Assembly: GCF_011761945.1 (NCBI RefSeq) | Contig: NZ_JAASQV010000002.1 | Location: 806,001 to 870,000, forward strand | Source of the DNA: Sphingomonas leidyi | GTDB taxonomy: Bacteria; Pseudomonadota; Alphaproteobacteria; Sphingomonadales; Sphingomonadaceae | Length of the DNA stretch: 64,000 nt | Reading direction: 5' to 3' | Part shown: positions 37,301 to 42,252 of the stretch, piece after piece | How positions within the stretch are numbered: the stretch's first letter is position 1 | How the letters are laid out: each line of letters begins with the position of its first letter | Made by a program: the position numbers and the translations under genes | The notes under the pieces: generated by a model | The model's input: only the letters and a program-made list of their open reading frames with translations | What the model was told of the DNA's origin: nothing | Databases searched by the model: none

Positions 37301-38838
37301 ACCATGACATCTATTCGATCGAGGACCTGGCGCAGCTCATCTACGACTTGAAGATGATCAACCCGCGCGCCCGGGTGTGCGTGAAGCTGGTCAGCTCGGC
37401 GGGCATCGGCACGGTGGCGGCGGGCGTGGCCAAGGCGCATGCCGACGTCATCCTCGTCGCCGGCCATGTCGGCGGCACCGGCGCCTCGCCCCAGACTTCG
37501 GTGAAATATGCCGGCACGCCCTGGGAAATGGGCCTGACCGAAGTGAACCAGACGCTCACGCTCAACGGCCTGCGCGGCCGGGTGAAGCTGCGTACCGATG
37601 GCGGGCTCAAGACCGGGCGCGACATCGTCATCGCCGCGATCCTTGGCGCCGAGGAGTTCGGCATCGGCACGCTGTCGCTGGTCGCCATGGGGTGCATCAT
37701 GGTGCGCCAGTGCCATTCGAACACCTGCCCGGTCGGCGTCTGTACCCAGGACGAGAAGCTGCGCCAGAAATTCGTCGGCACGCCGGAAAAGGTCATCAAC
37801 CTGATGACCTTCATCGCCGAGGAGGTCCGCGAGATCCTGGCGCGGCTGGGGTTCAAGAGCCTGGACGAAGTGATCGGCCGCACCGAGCTGCTCCGCCAGG
37901 TCAGCCGCGGCGCCGAGCATCTCGACGATCTCGACCTGAACCCGATACTCGCCAAGGTCGATGCCGACGATGCCGAGCGCCGCTTCAGCCTGTCGACCTT
38001 CCGCAACGAAGTGCCCGACAGCCTCGATGCGCAGATGATCAAGGATGCCGCCCCGGTCTTCGCGCGGCGCGAGAAGATGCAGCTCACCTACAATGTGCGG
38101 AACACGCACCGCGCGGTGGGTACGCGGCTCTCGTCCGAGATCACGCGCCGCTTCGGCATGTCGGCGCTCGCCGACGGGCATGTCCATGTCCGCCTGCGCG
38201 GTTCGGCCGGCCAGTCGCTCGGCGCGTTCCTGTGCAAGGGCGTGACGCTCGAAGTGTTCGGCGACAGCAACGACTATGTCGGCAAGGGCCTGTCGGGCGG
38301 GACGATCGTGGTGCGGCCGCTGGTCAGCTCGCCGATCGAATCGTGGAAGAACACGATCCTCGGCAACACCGTGCTCTATGGCGCCACTTCGGGCCGGCTG
38401 TTCGCCGCCGGCCAGGCGGGCGAGCGCTTCGCGGTGCGCAATTCGGGCGCCGAAGTGGTGGTCGAAGGCTGCGGCGCGAATGGCTGCGAATACATGACCG
38501 GCGGCATCGCGGTGCTGCTCGGCGAGGTCGGCATGAATTTCGGCGCGGGCATGACGGGTGGCATGGCCTTCGTCTATGACGCGGACGACAGCTTCGCGCA
38601 GCGCGCCAACCCGGAGAGCATCGTCTGGCAGCGTCTGGCCTCGGCGCATTGGGAAGCCCGGCTGCGCGCGCTGGTCGAGGCGCATGTCGCCGCGACCGAC
38701 AGCAAATGGGCAGCCGGCCTGCTCGAGGACTGGGACCGCGCGATCGGTGCCTTCTGGCAGGTGGTGCCCAGGGAAATGCTGTCGCGCCTGCCCCAGCCGC
38801 TCAATGACGATGCGGCGGAGGCGGTGGCGGCGGAATAA
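34330..38838 (+). CDS. gltB: Glutamate synthase large subunit GltB
   Basis: 1502 residues. The N-terminal glutaminase has its nucleophile at Cys24 (EGDACGVGL), so residues 1-23 are a propeptide to be cleaved. The order is glutaminase (to about 400), central domain, FMN-binding synthase domain (about 800-1190) and C-terminal beta-helix. The 3Fe-4S ligands are Cys1122, Cys1128 and Cys1133 in CIMVRQCHSNTCPVG, with the usual C-x5-C-x4-C spacing. It makes two glutamates from glutamine and 2-oxoglutarate using electrons from GltD. Length is normal. Confidence 0.98.
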   Translation: MKLDERERLAREGMYRPEFEGDACGVGLVAATDGQPSRRVVQSAIDALKAVWHRGAVDADGKTGDGAGIHVDLPVRFFDDAIAAGGHRVLPNRLAVGMVFLPRTDLGAQEACRTIVESEIIEAGYTIYGWRQVPVDVSVIGMKAQATRPEIEQIMIAGPLPGAMDAAEFEKELYLVRRRIEKRVIAAQISGFYICSLSTRSIIYKGLFLAESLSDFYPDLRDERFTSRVAIFHQRYSTNTFPQWWLAQPFRCLAHNGEINTIRGNKNWMLSHEIKMASIAFGERSEDIKPVIPAGASDTAALDAVFEAICRSGRDAPTAKLMLVPEAWDEHTPGKHLEMYKYLASVMEPWDGPAALAMTDGRWAVAGVDRNALRPLRYTQTSDGLLIVGSETGMVQIPESTVIAKGRMGPGQMIAVDLDQGVLLCDREIKDRIAGEHDYAAMIGEFITVADLPEPDAAPLRFDRAELTRRQVAAGQTLEDMELILAPMVETAKEAIGSMGDDTPLAVISDKPRLISQFFRQNFSQVTNPPIDSLRERQVMTLKTRFGNLANILDTEGGGSKVLVLDSPVLTNGDWDRLREHFGDQCAEIDCTFPVGDDPDDLREAIRRIRYEAEQAVRAGCTELFLTDEHVSESRVAIAGVLAAAAVHTHLVRRGLRSYASVNVRSSECLDTHYYAVLIGVGATTVNAYLTEASIADRHARGLFGDIALEECLKRHRKAIDEGLLKIMSKMGIAVISSYRGGYNFEAVGLSRALVNDLFPGMPAKISGEGYASLHLSAMLRHQAGYDRGVATLPIGGFYRQRHGGETHAYSAQLMHLLQTAVSTDSYSSYLAFSRGVRDLPPVYLRDLLEFNFPNEGIQIDQVEAITEIRKRFVTPGMSLGALSPEAHETLAIAMNRIGAKAVSGEGGEDKNRYTPYENGDNANSTIKQIASGRFGVTAEYLNACDEIEIKVAQGAKPGEGGQLPGFKVTEFIARLRHATPGVTLISPPPHHDIYSIEDLAQLIYDLKMINPRARVCVKLVSSAGIGTVAAGVAKAHADVILVAGHVGGTGASPQTSVKYAGTPWEMGLTEVNQTLTLNGLRGRVKLRTDGGLKTGRDIVIAAILGAEEFGIGTLSLVAMGCIMVRQCHSNTCPVGVCTQDEKLRQKFVGTPEKVINLMTFIAEEVREILARLGFKSLDEVIGRTELLRQVSRGAEHLDDLDLNPILAKVDADDAERRFSLSTFRNEVPDSLDAQMIKDAAPVFARREKMQLTYNVRNTHRAVGTRLSSEITRRFGMSALADGHVHVRLRGSAGQSLGAFLCKGVTLEVFGDSNDYVGKGLSGGTIVVRPLVSSPIESWKNTILGNTVLYGATSGRLFAAGQAGERFAVRNSGAEVVVEGCGANGCEYMTGGIAVLLGEVGMNFGAGMTGGMAFVYDADDSFAQRANPESIVWQRLASAHWEARLRALVEAHVAATDSKWAAGLLEDWDRAIGAFWQVVPREMLSRLPQPLNDDAAEAVAAE

Positions 38839-38899
38839 TCCGCTTCACCTTCCTCTGCTCAAAGGGAACGGCCGGTCAGCCTGTGCCGCCGTGAGGGGG

Positions 38900-38948
38900 C
38901 CCCTCTTCCCCGCCATCCGGCCTGGGGAAGAGGCCCGGGGAAGAGGGG
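38900..38948. repeat. G-rich/C-rich inverted repeat with two alternative arms, after gltB
   Basis: CCCCTCTTCCCCG (38900-38912) can pair with CGGGGAAGAGGGG (38936-38948) as a perfect 13-bp stem, or with the nearer TGGGGAAGAGG (38923-38933). The block lies in the 165-nt gap between gltB and the convergent small peptide gene and may serve as a terminator for both. There is no T run. It also looks like a dispersed intergenic repeat, which only a genome search can show. Confidence 0.45.
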
Positions 38949-39003
38949 TGTCGCGCAGACGCCGACGTGCAAGCCCGCCCCGCATCCGCGGTCTGTGTTT
39001 CGA

Positions 39004-39060
39004 TCAGTGAAAGCCGAGATTGGGTGGCGGCGGACCACCATTTTCCGCCACGCGCTTCAC
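39004..39060. repeat. Inverted coding repeat, left copy
   Basis: The last 18 codons and stop of the minus-strand peptide gene. It is matched in inverted orientation at 39483-39539 with 51 of 57 bases identical. Of five differing codons, four are synonymous and one changes Arg to His, so the match looks preserved by selection on the peptide VKxVAENGGPPPPNLGFH. Confidence 0.8.
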
Positions 39061-39186
39061 CAGCTCATAGACCAGCCCGCCGAGCACCGACCCGGCGATG
39101 CGATAGAGGCCGCCATCGACTTGATCGATCTCGTCGGCGTTCAACTCGATCATGACAGAAGTATTACTCAAATAAGAATACTGCAT
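39004..39186 (-). CDS. Small peptide A with double-glycine leader and GGPPPPNLGFH tail
   Basis: 60 residues. The first 26 residues look like a bacteriocin-type leader: IELNADEIDQVDGG has the L-x4-(E/D)-(I/L)-x2-V-x-G-G pattern recognised by C39 peptidase transporters. The predicted core is 34 residues: a Gly-containing hydrophobic helix (LYRIAGSVLGGLVYELV), a charged turn KRVAEN, then GGPPPPNLGFH. The ATG at 39186 has a strong GGAGGA site 4 nt upstream. The gene is divergent from the paralogue at 39333 and convergent with gltB. No modifying enzyme or transporter is visible in the window. Function as a bacteriocin or signal is inference. Confidence 0.7.
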   Translation of the reverse strand: MQYSYLSNTSVMIELNADEIDQVDGGLYRIAGSVLGGLVYELVKRVAENGGPPPPNLGFH

Positions 39187-39248
39187 AGTTCCTCCATACG
39201 GCCATGATTCGTAATGATGCTGGCGAATATGCCGATCGGAGTCAACGA

Positions 39249-39286
39249 TTGACCGAATCTATATTTGATGATGAAATGAAATTTCA
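39249..39286 (+). promoter_or_regulatory. Possible promoter and operator for peptide B
   Basis: Within the AT-rich 146-nt divergent gap, TTGACC (39249-39254) and TGAAAT (39272-39277) are spaced by 17 nt as a -35/-10 pair, and the perfect palindrome TGAAATTTCA (39277-39286) lies at the start-site region. The -10 match is weak, so confidence is low. Confidence 0.3.
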
Positions 39287-39332
39287 GTAACTTCGGAATG
39301 TGCCGTCGTACTGTTTGAAAGATGGAGCCGAA

Positions 39333-39539
39333 ATGGTGTCAGATAATTTCGCTCATTCACTCTCCGGCGATGTTGGTATCATCGATCTGAACGACGATCA
39401 GATCGCCCTCGTCAATGGAGGCCTGAGCACGATCGCGCGTGCTTTCATCGGATCCTTCCTCGGGAAGGCCGTGTATGACGCGGTAAAGCATGTGGCGGAA
39501 AATGGCGGCCCGCCGCCACCCAATCTCGGATTTCACTGA
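39333..39539 (+). CDS. Small peptide B with double-glycine leader and GGPPPPNLGFH tail
   Basis: 68 residues from the ATG at 39333, which has GGAG 5 nt upstream; a GTG at 39300 would add 11 residues. The leader is 30 residues ending IIDLNDDQIALVNGG, matching the leader of peptide A. The predicted core of 38 residues is LSTIARAFIGSFLGKAVYDAVKH followed by VAENGGPPPPNLGFH, the last 14 of which are identical to peptide A. The hydrophobic helix with GxxxG-like spacing resembles two-peptide class II bacteriocins. It is followed by a strong hairpin, a small membrane protein and a CPBP protein on the same strand. Confidence 0.72.
   Translation: MVSDNFAHSLSGDVGIIDLNDDQIALVNGGLSTIARAFIGSFLGKAVYDAVKHVAENGGPPPPNLGFH
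39483..39539. repeat. Inverted coding repeat, right copy
   Basis: Partner of the repeat at 39004-39060, at the 3' end of peptide B. The two copies face each other across about 420 bp that hold both leaders and the shared promoter gap. The layout would allow inversion by recombination between the arms, but nothing in the sequence shows that this happens. Confidence 0.8.
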
Positions 39540-39548
39540 TATCTTCTC

Positions 39549-39573
39549 GGCTGGCGACCTCGTGTCGCCAGCC
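39549..39573 (+). terminator. Perfect 10-bp hairpin after peptide B
   Basis: GGCTGGCGAC (39549-39558) and GTCGCCAGCC (39564-39573) pair fully around the loop CTCGT, 10 nt after the stop of peptide B. There is no T run, and the next gene starts 17 nt later. Such a stem between a precursor gene and its followers often gives partial readthrough or stabilises the precursor mRNA. Confidence 0.65.
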
Positions 39574-39590
39574 TGTCGATCGAGGATCGC

Positions 39591-39758
39591 ATGAAGATCA
39601 AATATGAGATATTCTATTTCATTCTGATATCCGTTGCATGTTTCGCGGTGCTGGATATCTTCGCCGGCATACGCGGATTTCCTGCGTTCATGGCGTCGGT
39701 TGGTGCATGTCTTCTATTCGTGGCGCTTCGCAGGAAGGTTCGCCCCAAATCGCATTGA
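39591..39758 (+). CDS. 55-residue two-helix membrane protein next to peptide B
   Basis: Too short for a usual ORF cut-off but well supported: ATG at 39591 has GAGGA 4 nt upstream. The protein begins MKIKYEIFYFILISVACFAV and has two hydrophobic segments (about 7-25 and 30-47) and a basic tail RRKVRPKSH, which places the C-terminus in the cytoplasm. Codon use is AT-richer than the rest of the window. It sits between peptide B and the CPBP gene, which starts 5 nt after its stop. A role as an immunity protein is plausible from size and position but not shown. Confidence 0.6.
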   Translation: MKIKYEIFYFILISVACFAVLDIFAGIRGFPAFMASVGACLLFVALRRKVRPKSH

Positions 39759-39763
39759 CGCCA

Positions 39764-40219
39764 ATGAAATTCGGGCGCGCGACCCGTCTCGCGCTCGCCT
39801 ATGGCATCGGCATCTATCTTGTCGTCGCATCCTTCGTCTTTGCGTGGGCGGCGCTTTCCGGCGAGATTGGGGGTGTCGAGCACCGGCCCGCGGAAATGAC
39901 TCCGGCATCGGTGCTGGTGGATATATTCCTGTCTCCCTTCCTGGAGACCATATTATTCTCTCTGCTATGGGCTCTGTTGGGCAGATGGCGCGGCCCGTGG
40001 CGTTGGCTGGCGCTCATGCTTGCCTTTGCCGCCGGATGGCTCGCGCATGGCGCGAACGTCCCGTCCATTGCCACGGGAATGGCGTTTGCCATATTGGCCC
40101 ATCTCTACATGCGGATCCGCCCGGCGCATGGTTTCCGTCAGGCGTTCGCGGTGACGATGGGCGCACATAGCGTGTGGAACGCGATGGCGGTCTCGACGCT
40201 GCATCTCATCGGGGCATGA
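39764..40219 (+). CDS. CPBP-family intramembrane protein, degenerate protease motif
   Basis: 151 residues, about four membrane helices. The CPBP (CAAX protease and bacteriocin-processing) layout can be traced: an ETILFS at 61-66 in place of EExxxR, FAAGWLAHG with His95, and HSVWN with His135 and Asn139. The second Glu and the Arg of the first motif are absent, so proteolysis is doubtful. CPBP proteins next to double-glycine peptides act as immunity proteins in lactic acid bacteria (the PlnI/SkkI type). The ATG at 39764 lacks a good ribosome site but follows the small membrane gene by 5 nt, suggesting coupling. A longer frame upstream to 39638 is probably not coding. Confidence 0.6.
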   Translation: MKFGRATRLALAYGIGIYLVVASFVFAWAALSGEIGGVEHRPAEMTPASVLVDIFLSPFLETILFSLLWALLGRWRGPWRWLALMLAFAAGWLAHGANVPSIATGMAFAILAHLYMRIRPAHGFRQAFAVTMGAHSVWNAMAVSTLHLIGA

Positions 40220-40458
40220 CGAACGCACCGGATGGGGGCATCGCCGCTCCCGGACCGGAAGGGCGCGAGCACTGCCTGCCGGCCCCGCGGCAATGGCGCG
40301 TCATCGCCCGCTCCGCGGCAAGAACGAGGCATCTGCCCGCGCGCTCGACGATCCGATGGCGCAGGATGGCGCCCGCAACGATGCTTGCCGATCTGGCCGG
40401 CATCGAGCCGGGCGCCCCGATCGGCGCGGCGGCGCATCGGGTCGTATCTGCAAGGTGA
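40216..40458 (+). CDS. Possible 80-residue Arg-rich protein
   Basis: Starts at an ATG in an ATGA overlap with the CPBP gene and has GC-rich third codon positions (about four fifths by eye), both of which favour coding. The protein (LPAPRQWRVIARSAARTRHL, then RRMAPATMLADLAGIEPGAP) is basic and matches no family I know. The opposite strand is also open here. Without it, 40220-40510 would be a 291-nt gap with nothing recognisable. Confidence 0.3.
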   Translation: MTNAPDGGIAAPGPEGREHCLPAPRQWRVIARSAARTRHLPARSTIRWRRMAPATMLADLAGIEPGAPIGAAAHRVVSAR

Positions 40459-40510
40459 GGCCAGACAGGCTTTTGCACTGCCGGGCAAACGCGGTATCGC
40501 TGCGGGCAAG

Positions 40511-41425
40511 ATGGACCTCTACCTCCCGATCGCCAACCTGTCGGTCAATGCGCTCGTCATCGTCGCGCTCGGGTTCGGCGTGGGCCTGCTCTCGGGCATG
40601 TTCGGCGTGGGCGGCGGGTTCCTTACCACGCCGCTGCTGATCTTCTACGGCATCCCGCCGACCGTTGCCGCCGCATCCGCGGCGAGCCAGGTGACCGGCG
40701 CCAGCGTCTCGGGCGTGCTCGCGCATTTCCGCCGCGGCGGCGTGGACGTCCATATGGGCGTGGTGCTGGTGGTGGGCGGCGTGATCGGCAGCATCGCCGG
40801 GGCGGCATTGTTCACGCTGCTGCAGAAGAGCGGCCAGATCGATGTGGTGATCGGCATGCTCTATGTGCTGATGCTCGGCTCGATCGGCGGGCTGATGCTG
40901 CACGAATCGGTGCAGGCGATCCGCGTGACTCGCGGCGCCCGCCCGCCTCTCCCGCGCAAGCGCCGCCACCATCCGCTCGTCGCAATGCTGCCCTTGCGCT
41001 GGCGCTTCTACGCGTCCGGCCTCTACATCTCCCCGCTCGCGCCGTTGCTGCTCGGCTTCTTCACCGGCATCCTCACCGTGCTGCTCGGCGTCGGCGGCGG
41101 CTTCATCCTGGTGCCGGCGATGCTCTACCTGCTCGGCATGGGCACGCAGGTCGTGGTCGGCACCTCGCTGTTCCAGATCCTGTTCGTCACCGCCGCCGCG
41201 ACCATGGTCCACGCCACCACCACCAAGGCGGTCGACATCGTCCTCGCCGCCCTGCTCCTGCTCGGCTCGGTGATCGGCGCGCAGATGGGCGCGCGCTTCG
41301 CGATGCAGGTCAAGCCCGAATATCTGCGCCTCATCCTGGCGGTGATCGTGCTGCTCGTCGCGGTGCGCATGCTGCTCGGCCTCGCCTGGCAGCCCGACGA
41401 GATCTATTCGGTGGAGCTGCTGTGA
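40511..41425 (+). CDS. TauE/SafE (TSUP) family sulfite/organosulfonate exporter
   Basis: 304 residues with about eight membrane helices in two repeats. Each repeat has the TSUP glycine motif: GLLSGMFGVGGGFLTTPLLIFYGI near the N-terminus and GILTVLLGVGGGFILVPAMLYL in the second half. Members export sulfite, sulfoacetate or related anions. The ATG at 40511 fits the family N-terminus; the longer upstream frame is not conserved in type. The stop overlaps the GTG start of the TIGR02186 gene, so the two are coupled. Confidence 0.92.
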   Translation: MDLYLPIANLSVNALVIVALGFGVGLLSGMFGVGGGFLTTPLLIFYGIPPTVAAASAASQVTGASVSGVLAHFRRGGVDVHMGVVLVVGGVIGSIAGAALFTLLQKSGQIDVVIGMLYVLMLGSIGGLMLHESVQAIRVTRGARPPLPRKRRHHPLVAMLPLRWRFYASGLYISPLAPLLLGFFTGILTVLLGVGGGFILVPAMLYLLGMGTQVVVGTSLFQILFVTAAATMVHATTTKAVDIVLAALLLLGSVIGAQMGARFAMQVKPEYLRLILAVIVLLVAVRMLLGLAWQPDEIYSVELL

Positions 41426-42183
41426 GAAGGGCGCTGCTCCTGCTCCTGGCGCCGCTTCTGATGGGGCAGGCCAAGCCCGTGCTCGTCCCCGACGTTTCGC
41501 AGCGCGACATCGAGATCGCCTATTCCTTCACCGGCGCCGAGCTGCTGCTGTTCGGCGCGATCCTCTATCCCGGCGGCCGCGCGCCCGAACAGGGCGAGAA
41601 GCCCGCCGACATCGTGGTGGTGGTGAAGGGTCCCACCCAATCGGTGCAGGTGCGCGAGAAGGAGCAGGTGGCGGGCATCTGGATCAACGCCCAGCGGATG
41701 CGCTATCGCTCGGCGCCCAGCTTCTACGCCATCGCTTCGTCCAAACCGATCGAGAAGATCGTCGACGAGCGCACCCGCGCCATCTACGAACTGGGCGTCG
41801 AGAGCCTGCAGCTCTCGCCCGCATCCGGCGCGGCGCCCGAGGTGCAGGGTCGTTTCGACAAGGGGCTCGAGGACCTGCGCACGCGGGCCGGGCTCTATTA
41901 TCAGGCGCCCGGCGCGGTGGAGATCGCCGACGGCGTGCTCTATCGCGCCCGGCTGGCCATTCCGGCGCGCGTGCCGGTCGGCAAGTTCACTGCCGAGACC
42001 TTCCTGATCCGCGATGGCCGCGTCCTCGCTGCCGCCGTTCGGGGCATCGAGATCCGCAAATCGGGCTTCGAACGTTTCGTCGCGCATTCGGCGGAGCATT
42101 ATTCGATACTCTACGGCATCGTGGCGGTCGCGCTCTCCATTCTCTTCGGCTGGGGCGCGGGCGCGGTGTGGAAACGCTTCTGA
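41422..42183 (+). CDS. TIGR02186 family exported membrane-anchored protein
   Basis: 253 residues. A signal peptide (MRRALLLLLAPLLMGQAKP) is followed by LVPDVSQRDIEIAYSFTGAELLLFGAIL, which is the hallmark of this conserved alphaproteobacterial family. A C-terminal helix (YGIVAVALSILFGWGAGAVW) anchors it, with the bulk in the periplasm. It nearly always follows a TauE/SafE exporter and is thought to work with it. Start is GTG at 41422 in a GTGA overlap. Confidence 0.88.
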   Translation: MRRALLLLLAPLLMGQAKPVLVPDVSQRDIEIAYSFTGAELLLFGAILYPGGRAPEQGEKPADIVVVVKGPTQSVQVREKEQVAGIWINAQRMRYRSAPSFYAIASSKPIEKIVDERTRAIYELGVESLQLSPASGAAPEVQGRFDKGLEDLRTRAGLYYQAPGAVEIADGVLYRARLAIPARVPVGKFTAETFLIRDGRVLAAAVRGIEIRKSGFERFVAHSAEHYSILYGIVAVALSILFGWGAGAVWKRF

Positions 42184-42252
42184 AAGCTTCGAAACTCACC
42201 CAATCTTTACTTCCCCGCGCGCATATTTGGGAACGTTAACGGGGAGTAGCCG

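Noticed and set aside
34075-38685. A 1536-codon open frame on the minus strand across gltB
   Set aside because: Same high-GC antisense effect; the plus-strand GltB is complete with all catalytic residues.
39004-39539. The inverted repeats as ends of an insertion sequence
   Set aside because: The arms are the coding ends of two peptide genes with synonymous differences, there is no transposase between them, and no flanking target duplication is visible.
38839-40510. Reading the whole low-GC pocket as a prophage remnant or integrated plasmid
   Set aside because: No integrase, attachment-site repeat, tRNA end or phage structural gene is present; the only tRNA is 18 kb away.
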